DNA of 64,000 bases from positions 124,001 to 188,000 of the forward strand of contig JBOGNO010000004.1 in assembly GCA_050747245.1 (NCBI GenBank). Reading direction: 5' to 3'. This document shows, piece by piece, positions 26,055 to 35,200 of this stretch; the stretch's first letter is position 1, and the number at the start of each line of letters is the position of its first letter. Made by a program: the position numbers and the translations under genes. The notes beneath the pieces were generated by a model. It saw only the letters and a program-made list of their open reading frames with translations. It was not told where the DNA came from and did not search any database. The DNA comes from JBOGNO01 sp050747245. Its GTDB lineage: Bacteria > Acidobacteriota > Terriglobia > Acidiferrales > UBA7541.

Positions 26055-27724
26055 CGCGCGCTCCCCTGAAAGCAGACTCCCCCGGGACACCGTTTCTCTT
26101 TCAAGTGCGCTTCCACCTCTTCGGGAAAATGTTTCAGCACCGACGCAATCGGTGCCGGCACCACCTGCCCCAGCCCGCAGATGGAGGTCAGCCGCATCGC
26201 TTCGGAGAGCTCGTCAATCAATTCTCGGTCTCCGCGGATATCCTGCCCGCGCGTCCAGCGCGCGATCAGCTCCACCATCTTGCTGGAGCCCATCCGGCAC
26301 GGCACGCACTTCCCGCACGATTCGTTGCGGAAAAATTTCGTCGAGTTCAGCGCCATGTCCAGCATGCACGAGGTGTCGTCGCACACCACCATCGCGCCGG
26401 AGCCTAGCATGGACCCGGCCGCCGCTAGCGTCTTGAAATCCATGTGAATGTCCGCCATCGAAGCCGGCAAATATCCCGAAGACGGCCCCGACGGCGCGAA
26501 GCCCTTCAGTTTCCGGCCTTCCAGCATTCCCTTTGCGCGGTTGTAAATCAGTTCCGACGCCGGAACGCCCATCGGCACTTCGAACACTCCGGGATTGCGC
26601 ACCTGTCCGCTCACGCCCACGAACTTCAGTCCCGAAGTCCCATTCTGTCCCTGGGACTTGTACCATTCCACGCCACGCACCAGGATTTGCGGCACGTTCA
26701 CGAACGTCTCCACGTTGTTGATCACCGTGGGTTTTTGCCACAGCCCGTGCGTGCCGGGGAATGGCGGCTTGTTCCGCGGCTCCGATCGCTTCCCTTCGAT
26801 GGCCTCGAGCAGCGCGCTTTCTTCGCCGCAGATGTACCCTCCCGGGCTCACGAAAATTTCCAGATCGAATGTCAGGTCCGTGCCCAGCAAGTGCTTCCCC
26901 AGGATTCCTTCCTGATAGCACCGCGCGATCTCGTGCTCCATGATTCTTTCCTGTTTCTCATACTCGTGCCGGATGTAAAGAATTCCCTTGAGCGCCCCGG
27001 TCACCAGTCCCGCCAGCGCCATCCCCTCCACCAGCAGGTGCGGCATATGCTCGATGATGTAGCGATCCTTAAAAGTACCCGGCTCGCTTTCATCCGCGTT
27101 GCACACGATATATTTTTCGTCGCTCGGATAATTGCGCACCAGTTCCCATTTCGCGCCCGTCGGAAATCCCGCCCCTCCCAATCCCCTCAAATCCGCGGCC
27201 TTCAGTGCCGCGATCAATCCCAGGTAGTCGCGCGTCTCCGAAAGCTGTCGCAGCGCGCCGTACTGGTGGCCGCCGGGGTACGGATCGGAGTTCAGGTGCA
27301 CCGAATCGGAATCAAACCGCGGTGGTGGCAGCGCCTCTCCCTTCAAAGGACATTTCACCAAATCTTCCGCCGAAGGCAGCGTCTGGTGAATGTAAATGTG
27401 GTCGTTCACGGCAATCGCCGGAGCGCGGTCGCACTGCCCCAGGCACGAAACGTCGCGGATTGAAACATCTCCCTTCGGGCGGCTGGCAAACGATTTCTCC
27501 AGTGCCGCCTTCAATTCATCTGCCCCGCGGAGGTGGCAGGTCATGTCCATGCACACCCGCACTTCGGATCGTGCCGGCGGCTGCAGGAAAAAATGCGGAT
27601 AGAAGCTGGCCAAGCCGTGGATGCGATACAGTGGAAGATTGATCCGCTTCGAGAGCGCCTCGAGTTGGTCGCTCGGCAGGTAGCCGTGTTGCCGCTGAAT
27701 CGCCTTGAGCTCTTCGAAGATCAA
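26051..27724 (-). CDS. NADH dehydrogenase diaphorase subunit, NuoE-NuoF fusion
   Basis: A NADH-oxidising flavoprotein of about 558 residues. The NuoE-like N part (to about 140) has the 2Fe-2S cysteines as CMDMTC and CLGQC. The NuoF part has RGLGGAGFPTGAKWE (NADH loop), CNADESEPGTFKDR (FMN), GGYICGEESALLEAIEGKR and the 4Fe-4S set SCGKCVPC with a late Cys in SICGLGQ. All cofactor sites look intact. The TTG at 27724 has GGGGAG 8 bases upstream; a TTG at 27745 adds 7 residues. Such fusions occur in hydrogenase, formate dehydrogenase and bifurcating complexes, but none of their catalytic subunits is present here. First gene of the four-gene operon. Confidence 0.88.
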   Translation of the reverse strand: MIFEELKAIQRQHGYLPSDQLEALSKRINLPLYRIHGLASFYPHFFLQPPARSEVRVCMDMTCHLRGADELKAALEKSFASRPKGDVSIRDVSCLGQCDRAPAIAVNDHIYIHQTLPSAEDLVKCPLKGEALPPPRFDSDSVHLNSDPYPGGHQYGALRQLSETRDYLGLIAALKAADLRGLGGAGFPTGAKWELVRNYPSDEKYIVCNADESEPGTFKDRYIIEHMPHLLVEGMALAGLVTGALKGILYIRHEYEKQERIMEHEIARCYQEGILGKHLLGTDLTFDLEIFVSPGGYICGEESALLEAIEGKRSEPRNKPPFPGTHGLWQKPTVINNVETFVNVPQILVRGVEWYKSQGQNGTSGLKFVGVSGQVRNPGVFEVPMGVPASELIYNRAKGMLEGRKLKGFAPSGPSSGYLPASMADIHMDFKTLAAAGSMLGSGAMVVCDDTSCMLDMALNSTKFFRNESCGKCVPCRMGSSKMVELIARWTRGQDIRGDRELIDELSEAMRLTSICGLGQVVPAPIASVLKHFPEEVEAHLKEKRCPGGVCFQGSAR

Positions 27725-27867
27725 CCCAGCCGCTCCCCGGGACAAATTCGGTCGCTCGACAACCGGGCCCAGAGCTTGCGCCGCGTTCCGTCTGCTTCCT
27801 TCACGCGCTTGAACCCACCACCCTGGCGCTCAACCCTTGCCCTCTTGCCGGCATCGTGTGACGGCGG

Positions 27868-27896
27868 ACTATAACAAACTCCCGCCAGCCTGTCCA
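27868..27896 (-). promoter_or_regulatory. Strong promoter of the NuoEF / Fe-S / cytochrome operon
   Basis: On the minus strand TGGACA (27896-27891) and TATAGT (27873-27868) are separated by exactly 17 bases; each differs from consensus at one position. The start point would be near 27861, leaving a leader of about 120-135 bases. The leader contains a short in-frame-independent ORF of 16 codons from an ATG near 27850, which may be incidental. Confidence 0.6.
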
Positions 27897-27964
27897 CCAA
27901 CCCGCTTTCAAGCCCCCTCGTCTCGGGATATTCGCGTTTCTGGGCACGCCTTCGCTCCTCCCGA

Positions 27965-27993
27965 TTGACTTCCCGCCGCTCCGACCTTCTAAT
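27965..27993 (+). promoter_or_regulatory. Strong promoter of murJ
   Basis: TTGACT (27965-27970) and TCTAAT (27988-27993) are 17 bases apart, each one mismatch from consensus. It is divergent from the NuoEF operon promoter. The 317-base region 27746-28062 holds these two promoters and no credible gene. Confidence 0.55.
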
Positions 27994-28062
27994 GTTTTGG
28001 AAAATGTTTTCGTCGCTCGACAACCCTGAAATTTCGCCCTGTCCCTCTGACTGGCGGCGGCG

Positions 28063-29670
28063 TTGACCGACTCAGCCAAAACACCTCCACGCCAGGAGCG
28101 CACCCAGCAATTCGCGTTCCTCGTCGCCGCGGGAATTTTTCTCAGTCGCATCGCCGGCCTGATTCGCGACCGCGTCTTCGCTCACTACTTCGGCAATTCC
28201 GACGCCGCCGACGCCTTTCGCGCCGCCTTCCGCATCCCCAATTTTCTCCAGAACATGTTTGGCGAAGGAGTCCTCTCCGCCTCGTTCATTCCCGTCTACG
28301 CCGCGCTCCTCGCCCGCGAAGAAAAAGAGGAGGCTGACCGCACTGCCGGTGCCGTCGCCGCCTTGCTCGCCATTTCCGTTTCCCTTATCGTGCTTGTCGG
28401 CGTTTTGCTCACGCCTTTCTTGATCGAACTCATCGCCCCGGGCTTTTCCGGCGCCAAGCGCGAACTCACCATCCGCCTCGTGCGCATTCTCTTTCCGGGA
28501 GCGGGATTGCTCGTCCTTTCGGCGTGGTGTCTCGGCATCTTGAACAGCCATCGAAAATTTTTCCTTTCCTACACCGCCCCGGTCATCTGGAACGTCGCCA
28601 TCATCGCTTCGCTCATCGCCTTCGGCGCAAAAATGGCGCAATTCCCTCTCGCAATCGTCGTCGCCTGGGGCTCCGTCATCGGCAGCGGCTTGCAAGTGGC
28701 CGTGCAATTGCCCACGGTCTTAAAACTCCTCGGCAGATTGCGCCTCGTACTCGAATACCATTCCGAAAATATCCGCACCGTTGTTCGCAACTTTTTTCCT
28801 GTATTTATCAGCCGCGGCGTCGTCCAAATCAGCGCCTACGTGGACGCCCTCCTCGCAAGTCTCCTTCCCACCGGCGCTGTCGCGGCCCTCGCCTATGCGC
28901 AAACGCTCTACACGCTCCCGGTGAGTCTCTTCGGCATGTCCGTTTCTGCCGCCGAGCTGCCGGTGATGTCCGGCGCCGTGGGCCTTGCCACGGAAGTTGC
29001 CGAAGCCCTTCGAAAACGACTCGATGCCGGTCTCCGCCAGATCGCCTACTTCATCGTTCCCTCCGTAGCTGGCTTCCTGGTTCTCGGTGACGTCATTGTC
29101 GGCGCGATCTACCAGTCCGGCCGCTTCCAGCGCGCCGACACCCTCTACGTCTGGGGCATTCTCGCCGGTGCCACCGTGGGCCTCCTGGCCTCGACGCTCT
29201 CGCGCCTGTACGCTTCCACTTACTACGCCCTGCGCGACACGCGCACGCCATTGAAATTCTCCGTCGTGCGCATCATCCTCACCACCATTCTCGGTTACCT
29301 CTCCGCCGTGCCCCTCCCCCCTGCCCTCGGACTCAATCCGCGCTGGGGTGTCGCCGGCCTCACTATTTCCGCCGGAATTTCCGCGTGGGTGGAATTCACG
29401 CTTCTTCGCCGCGCCCTGAATCGCCGCATTGGGGCCACCGGCCTTGCTCCCTCATTCCTCGCAAAAATTTGGAGCATCGCTCTCGTTTTTGCCGCACTCG
29501 GATGGGGCATCAAGCTCGCCGTAGGCATCCGCCATCCACTCCTCACTGCTGTCGCCGTCCTCGTTCCCTACGGCCTCGGCTACATCGCCACCACTTCCGC
29601 AATCGGCCTCTCCGAAGCCCAAGCGTTGTGGCGCATGCTCCTCCGCGCAGGACGCACGGCCAGACCCTGA
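28063..29670 (+). CDS. murJ: Lipid II flippase MurJ
   Basis: A 535-residue protein with about 14 hydrophobic helices and the MviN/MurJ opening: GIFLSRIAGLIRDRVFAHYF, then SDAADAFRAAFRIPN and NMFGEGVLSASFIPV, all close to the family signature, including the Arg residues of the central cavity. It moves lipid II across the inner membrane for peptidoglycan synthesis. The start is a TTG at 28063. It sits divergent from the NuoEF operon and ahead of a DoxX gene, with no functional link evident. Confidence 0.9.
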   Translation: MTDSAKTPPRQERTQQFAFLVAAGIFLSRIAGLIRDRVFAHYFGNSDAADAFRAAFRIPNFLQNMFGEGVLSASFIPVYAALLAREEKEEADRTAGAVAALLAISVSLIVLVGVLLTPFLIELIAPGFSGAKRELTIRLVRILFPGAGLLVLSAWCLGILNSHRKFFLSYTAPVIWNVAIIASLIAFGAKMAQFPLAIVVAWGSVIGSGLQVAVQLPTVLKLLGRLRLVLEYHSENIRTVVRNFFPVFISRGVVQISAYVDALLASLLPTGAVAALAYAQTLYTLPVSLFGMSVSAAELPVMSGAVGLATEVAEALRKRLDAGLRQIAYFIVPSVAGFLVLGDVIVGAIYQSGRFQRADTLYVWGILAGATVGLLASTLSRLYASTYYALRDTRTPLKFSVVRIILTTILGYLSAVPLPPALGLNPRWGVAGLTISAGISAWVEFTLLRRALNRRIGATGLAPSFLAKIWSIALVFAALGWGIKLAVGIRHPLLTAVAVLVPYGLGYIATTSAIGLSEAQALWRMLLRAGRTARP

Positions 29671-29724
29671 TACAGAGTTGCTTCGCCGCTGCGCCAAGTG
29701 TTACCTTTCCCGCGGCCCATAGAA

Positions 29725-30222
29725 ATGCCCGGCAGTCTCACCGACCGAAACACCAAAGCCCTCGCAGGATTGCGCATTTCCGTCGGCCTGCTCTTCGTAA
29801 TTTTCGGCCAGTACAAGGTCTTCGGCACTGAATTCACCCTGCACGGCGGCTTTCAATATTGGATTCATCGCTTCCTCGACGAAAACGGCACTTACCCCTT
29901 CATGATCGGCGTCTTGCAGAATTTTGTTCTCTCGCATGCCACGCCTATCGCATTTCTCGTCGCCTACGGTGAGCTGGCCATTGGCATCGCCCTCGTTCTC
30001 GGCATCCTCGTCCGCCCCGCGAGCTTCTTCGGCCTCCTCTTCATGCTTGTGCTTCTCTTTGCATCCGATTATCCGGGAGCCCATGCCCCCTTCTGGCACT
30101 ATTTCGGAGCCTCGCTCCAGCACAATGTCCTGGCCTTCTGCTTTGTCGCTTTCCTCTTTGGCCAAAGTGACCAGGCTTTCTCCGTCCGCCGCTTCCTCCC
30201 GCAGCGTTCTCCTCGTCGCTAG
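29725..30222 (+). CDS. DoxX-family membrane protein
   Basis: The protein has 165 residues from the ATG at 29725; a GTG at 29698 adds 9. Four hydrophobic helices are arranged as in DoxX proteins: ALAGLRISVGLLFVIFGQYK, then AYGELAIGIALVLGILVRP, FGLLFMLVLLFASDY and HNVLAFCFVAFLF. The family includes thiosulfate:quinone oxidoreductase subunits and many proteins of unknown role; nothing here decides which. It follows murJ by about 50 bases and may share its transcript. Confidence 0.72.
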   Translation: MPGSLTDRNTKALAGLRISVGLLFVIFGQYKVFGTEFTLHGGFQYWIHRFLDENGTYPFMIGVLQNFVLSHATPIAFLVAYGELAIGIALVLGILVRPASFFGLLFMLVLLFASDYPGAHAPFWHYFGASLQHNVLAFCFVAFLFGQSDQAFSVRRFLPQRSPRR

Positions 30223-30686
30223 GTTTTCTACCGTTCGGGCTCGTGGCCCAATAAGTTTGCAGGTGAACGTCTTCAAAGAGTGGCGGTCAGAGATTTTCTC
30301 TTTTCAGTTATCTCATATGCTATAATATGAAGAATTTCTAATAGGAATTGTCTCTGCTGGAGGCCTTCAATACTAAACACGGCTTTGAAGAAGCTAGGCA
30401 CTCCGGAAAAGCCCCACAAACCGCCAAATTCTGCCCCAATTCTGCCCGCAACACTCAAGGAACTGGCCACCTCGCAACTCATTGAAAACAAAGGGAGACA
30501 CTACTTTCTAATCGAGACAAAACACCAAGTTAACTTTTCAATTTTTCGCTCCCAAATCGCTTCAGATCTCGCTCTCGAATCGCGAGCAAAAAGGAGCCCA
30601 GGCCGCGCGCCGCATCACCTCGTGCACACAGTAAACCCGAGCGCGGGCCGCCCGAAACGCTTACGAAATTACGAACAGAAGAAAAT
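30223..30686. other. Low-GC intergenic stretch beside tRNA-Leu
   Basis: These 464 bases are noticeably richer in A and T than the flanks. They contain a consensus TATAAT at 30321-30326 (preceded by TGC), with no strong -35, and a short direct repeat of AATTCTGCCC at about 30432-30453. A weak open frame from a TTG at 30385 shows no family I recognise and runs through the tRNA, so I do not call it a gene. The position next to a tRNA and the odd composition would fit an old integration scar, but no integrase or att repeat is visible. Confidence 0.3.
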
Positions 30687-30772
30687 TGGTGCCGGAGGAG
30701 GGAGTCGAACCCACACGGCCTTGCGGCCAACGGATTTTGAGTCCGCCGCGTCTGCCATTCCGCCACTCCGGC
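30687..30772 (-). tRNA. tRNA-Leu (anticodon CAA)
   Basis: Read on the minus strand, GCCGGAG (30772-30766) pairs with CTCCGGC. The anticodon stem GCGGA/TCCGT encloses CTCAAAA, giving anticodon CAA. A long variable arm, TGGCCGCAAGGCCGT, marks a class II tRNA. The T-loop reads TTCGACTC. ACCA is encoded at the 3' end (30690-30687). All arms of a leucine tRNA are present. The 86-base length with encoded CCA is normal for this type. Confidence 0.95.
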
Positions 30773-30811
30773 GCATCGAGTGCTTCGAGGTTAGCATGCC
30801 CGCGCGAAGTT

Positions 30812-30841
30812 TTGTAGAGGGGCCGATGGAGCGTGTAGAAT
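30812..30841 (+). promoter_or_regulatory. Candidate promoter of ispG
   Basis: TTGTAG at 30812-30817 and TAGAAT at 30836-30841 are 18 bases apart, 38 bases before the ispG ATG. TAGAAT recurs as the -10 of aroC in this window. Confidence 0.4.
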
Positions 30842-30878
30842 AAAAGGCTGAGCGTCAGAGCAAAAGGTTCAAACAGAA

Positions 30879-32156
30879 ATGACCACGGTGCGGCACAAAA
30901 CGGTCGGCGTGAAGGTGGGCAAAATTCAGGTCGGTGGAGGCGCGCCCGTAGTGGTTCAGTCCATGACCAACACGGACACCACCGACATTGCCGCCACGGC
31001 GCAGCAGTGCATCGAACTCGCGCAGGCTGGCTCCGAAATGGTCCGCGTCACGGTGAACATCCCCGAAGCCGCCGCCGCGGTGCCGGAAATCAAGCAGCGC
31101 ATGCTCGACGCCGGATGCGATGCGCCGCTCATCGGAGATTTTCATTACAACGGCCACGTGCTGCTGACGAAATATCCGGCGTGTGCTGCGGCGCTCGATA
31201 AATACCGCATCAATCCCGGCAATGTCGGCAAAGGCGATCGCCGCGACGAACAATTTTCCACCATTTGCAAAGTGGCGCGCGACAATTCCAAGCCCGTGCG
31301 CATCGGCGTCAACGGCGGCTCGCTCAATCAAGAGCTGGTCATGCGCAAGATGCAGGAAAACACCGATCGCGACCTGGGGCTTTCCTCCGAAGAAATCATC
31401 AACGAGTGCATGGTGATTTCCGCGCTCCAATCCACGGAACTCGCGATCGAAAGCGGCCTGCGCAAGGATCAAATCATCATCTCCTGCAAAATTTCCCGGC
31501 CCCGCGATTTGATCACCATTTATCGCGACCTCGCGAGCAAGACCGACCAGCCTCTGCACCTCGGCCTCACCGAAGCGGGCATGGGAATGAAGGGAATGAT
31601 CTGGTCGGCTTCGGCGATGGGCGTGCTCCTCGAAGAAGGAATTGGAGACACCATTCGCGTCTCGCTCACGCCGCGCCCTAACGGCGACCGCACCGAGGAA
31701 GTTTATGCCGCGTGCGAGCTTCTCCAGGCGCTGGGAATTCGCTCTTTCGCGCCCAGCGTGACCGCTTGCCCGGGCTGCGGGCGCACCACCAGCACGACGT
31801 TTCAGGAGCTCGCCGAGCGCACCCAGCAATACATCCGCGACAAAATGCCTGAATGGAAACGCGAATATTCCGGCGTTGAAGAATTGAAACTCGCGGTGAT
31901 GGGCTGCATCGTCAACGGCCCCGGCGAATCGAAAGCCGCCAACATCGGCATCAGCCTTCCCGGCACGGGCGAAGAGCCCAGCTGCCCGATTTACATCGAC
32001 GGGCAACATACCGAAACGCTCAAAGGCAGCTACGAAGAGCTCGCCGTGGCCTTCCGCAAACTCGTGGACGATTATGTATCCGCGAAATATTCTCGGCGCG
32101 ATTCTGCTGCCGCGCCCGCGCGCCCCGCGTCGCCGAATCTTCGCGTCCTCGCGTAG
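30879..32156 (+). CDS. ispG: 4-hydroxy-3-methylbut-2-enyl-diphosphate synthase
   Basis: A 425-residue Fe-S enzyme of the MEP isoprenoid route, converting MEcPP to HMBPP. The N-terminal barrel begins KVGKIQVGGGAPVVVQSMTN and continues DFHYNGHVLL and RINPGNVG. The C-terminal Fe-S domain has CPGCGRT and GCIVNGPGESK, supplying the three cysteines. The extra tail after VDDYVSAKY is Ala/Pro-rich and not conserved. It stands between the tRNA and the Aas-like gene, likely as its own unit. Confidence 0.94.
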   Translation: MTTVRHKTVGVKVGKIQVGGGAPVVVQSMTNTDTTDIAATAQQCIELAQAGSEMVRVTVNIPEAAAAVPEIKQRMLDAGCDAPLIGDFHYNGHVLLTKYPACAAALDKYRINPGNVGKGDRRDEQFSTICKVARDNSKPVRIGVNGGSLNQELVMRKMQENTDRDLGLSSEEIINECMVISALQSTELAIESGLRKDQIIISCKISRPRDLITIYRDLASKTDQPLHLGLTEAGMGMKGMIWSASAMGVLLEEGIGDTIRVSLTPRPNGDRTEEVYAACELLQALGIRSFAPSVTACPGCGRTTSTTFQELAERTQQYIRDKMPEWKREYSGVEELKLAVMGCIVNGPGESKAANIGISLPGTGEEPSCPIYIDGQHTETLKGSYEELAVAFRKLVDDYVSAKYSRRDSAAAPARPASPNLRVLA

Positions 32157-32235
32157 CGCCACAATTCCCGCCGCGCAAATTATTGTTTCGCGCGGGCCGC
32201 GCGAGTAACATGCCGCGCGGCGGCCCGCCCTCTCC

Positions 32236-35200
32236 ATGAGCCACACCGCAACGACAATGGAAGCTCCAGACAAGCGCGGGTGGCAGCGCGGATTCTGGAG
32301 CCTGATCGCCACGCAGTTCCAGAACGCCTTCAACGACAACGCCCTGAAATTCCTCGTGATCTACATCATCGTGGCGATGAATTTCACTCCGCATCAGCGA
32401 GATTCTCTGGTCTTCGTCGTGAGCGCACTCTTCGCATTGCCGTTCATTTTCTTCTCCATGGCCGGCGGCTACTTCGCCGACCGCTACAGCAAGCGCAGCG
32501 TGGTGATTGGCGTGAAGCTGATGGAGCTTGGCGTGATGGCCTTCGCCATCATGGCTTTCAGGTTGCACAACTTGACGCTCGAATGCGCGGGCGTTTTTCT
32601 CATCAGCACGCAGGCCGCACTTTTTGGGCCTTCGAAGTACGGATTGCTGCCGGAGCTCCTTCCGGATCGCGAACTTTCGTGGGGCAATGGCGTGCTGGAG
32701 CTCGGCACGTTTCTGGGTTCGATCACCGCCGTGATGGCGAGCGGGATTCTGGCGGAGCGCTACCTAGGTCGCGAAGCCATTGCAGGATTCCTTCTGCTGG
32801 GGTGCACGTGTGTGGGGCTTGCGACCAGTCTCGGAATCACGCGCGTGCCTGCTGCAGACCCCGCACGCAAATTCCGTTGGAATCCCTTCGGGGATTTCAG
32901 CGACCAGCTCAAACTCATCCGCGCAGACCGCGTGCTGGGTTGGGCAGTTCTCGGAAATACGTATCTGTGGTTCCTGGCGGCGCTGCTGCAATTGACGGTA
33001 GTAATCTTTGGAAAATTCGTGCTGCGCGTGGACGACACGCACACGAGCTATCTTCAAATCGGATTGTCTATCGGGATCGGATTGGGCAGCTTCGCTGCAG
33101 GATATCTTTCCGGCGGAAAAATCGAATACGGACTTATTCCCCTCGGAGCCGTGGGCATGACGGTGGTAGGAGGCCTGCTCTACCCATTCGGTCACGGAAT
33201 GGGCAGCGCGGAAATTTTGCTGGCGCTGCTGGGATTTTTCGGTGGATTTTTCGCGGTGCCGCTCAACGCTCTGATCCAGCACCGTCCGCGACCGGAACAC
33301 AAAGGCGGCGTGCTGGCTGCTGCGAATCTGCTTTCGTTTGTGGGGGTGTTGGCAGCAGGAGGAGCGTACTACCTTTTTTCCGGCGTGTTGCACCAGACGG
33401 CGCGCGGAATTTTTCTGGATGGAGCGGTGCTGACGCTGCTGGCCACGGCCTATTCGATTTACCTGCTGCCGGATTCTCTCGTGCGCCTGGTGCTGTGGCT
33501 TGCGACGCACACGATTTATCGCATCACCGCGGAAGGGCGCGAAAATATCCCGAAAGAAGGCGGGGCGCTCTTCGTTTCAAACCACATGTCGTTTGTGGAT
33601 GCGCTGCTGCTGATCGCTTCCACCGACCGCCCCATCCGGTTCCTGATCCTCAAAGAGATTTACGATCTTCCGGTCGTGAAGCCGTTCATGAAAATTATCC
33701 GCGCGATTCCCATCTCGTCGCAACTGCGTCCGCGCGAGATGATCCGGTCGCTGCGAGAGGCGAGCGACGCAATCCGCGCGGGAGAAATTGTGTGCATCTT
33801 CGCGGAAGGTCAAATCACGCGCATCGGGATGCTGCTTCCCTTTCGGCGCGGGATGGAGCGAATCATGAAGGGAGTGGACGCTCCCATCGTTCCGGTGTGC
33901 CTCGACGGAGTCTGGGGAAGCATTTTCAGCTTCGAGAAGGGACGGTTCGTGTGGAAGATTCCCCATCGCATACCATATCCGGTGACGGTGGTTTTCGGAA
34001 AGGCCATGCCGGCGACGGCGACGCCATTCGAAGTGCGCGCGGCGGTGCAAAAGCTCTCCACGGAGGCGTATCGGCACCGGAAGAAACGCATGAAGCCGAT
34101 TCACCGCTCGTTCGTTCGCGTGGCGCACCGGCATCCACTCCGCTACGCGATGGGCGACGCGCGATTTCCGCGAATGCGTTTCGGAGCGGTGTTGCTGCGC
34201 ACGATATTTCTGACCCGACGGCTGAAAAAAGTCTGGGAGGGGCAGGATGCAGCGGGCATCCTGCTGCCGCCTTCGGCTGGAGGAGCACTGGTAAATTTTG
34301 CTGCGTTGCTCGCGGGAAAAATTCCTGTGAACTTGAATTACACGGCTTCGCGGGAAACGCTCCAATCGTGCGCCGAGCAATGCAAGCTAGAAACAGTAAT
34401 CACCAGCAAAATTCTGGTTGAGCGGCTGCAGGTGGAGCCGCCGGGAAAAGTGCTGTTCCTCGAAGACCTGGCGGCGAAGCCGAAGTTCGGCGAGAAGCTC
34501 GCGGCGCTGTTGCTATGGCTGCTGCCGGGACGGTGGCTCGAAAGATTCCTGCGGGACGGGCCTCCGGCGCAAATAGACGACCTGGCAACAATTATTTTTT
34601 CGAGCGGAAGCACGGGCGAACCCAAGGGCGTGATGCTGACGCACTACAACATCGGATCGAATATCGAGCAACTCGACCAGACATTCATGCTGGATCGCAA
34701 AGACTGCCTGCTGGGAGTGCTGCCGTTTTTTCATTCGTTCGGATTCACGGTGACGCTGTGGCTTCCGGCGGTGCTCGGAGTCGGCGTGGTGTTCCATCCC
34801 AGCCCGCTGGATCTAGCGGCTATCAGCGAACTGGTGCGCAAATATGAAGTGACGTTTCTGCTTTCGACGCCGACATTTTTGCAATCGTATCTGCGGCGAT
34901 GTTCACCGGAAGATTTTGGCAGCGTGCAATTCGTGCTGGTGGGCGCGGAAAAATTGCCGGAGCGGCTGGCGCTGGCATTTGAGGATCGGTTCGGAATCAG
35001 GCCGCTCGAAGGTTACGGCTGCACGGAATGCTCTCCGGTGGTGGCGGTGAACACGCGTGATTTTCGCGCGCCCGGTTTCCGCCAGATAGGAGGCAAGCGC
35101 GGACGGATCGGACATCCGCTTCCGGGAATCAGCGTGCGAATCATTGACCCGGAAACAGGAGAAGCCAGAGAGATGGACCAGCCAGGATTGCTTCTAGTGA

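Noticed and set aside
27721..28151. Two short minus-strand frames upstream of the NuoEF gene
   Set aside because: Arg-rich, no likeness, and the region holds two good divergent promoters.
30385..30843. A 152-codon frame from a TTG running through the tRNA
   Set aside because: It crosses the tRNA-Leu gene and has no recognisable protein likeness.
30855..32339. A 494-codon open frame antisense to ispG
   Set aside because: It is a high-GC shadow: ispG on the other strand has all family motifs, while this frame has low-complexity His/Arg/Ala-rich sequence.
32280..34421. A 713-codon open frame in another phase inside the Aas-like gene
   Set aside because: No domain likeness, Arg-rich shadow composition; the true frame carries transporter, acyltransferase and ligase motifs throughout.
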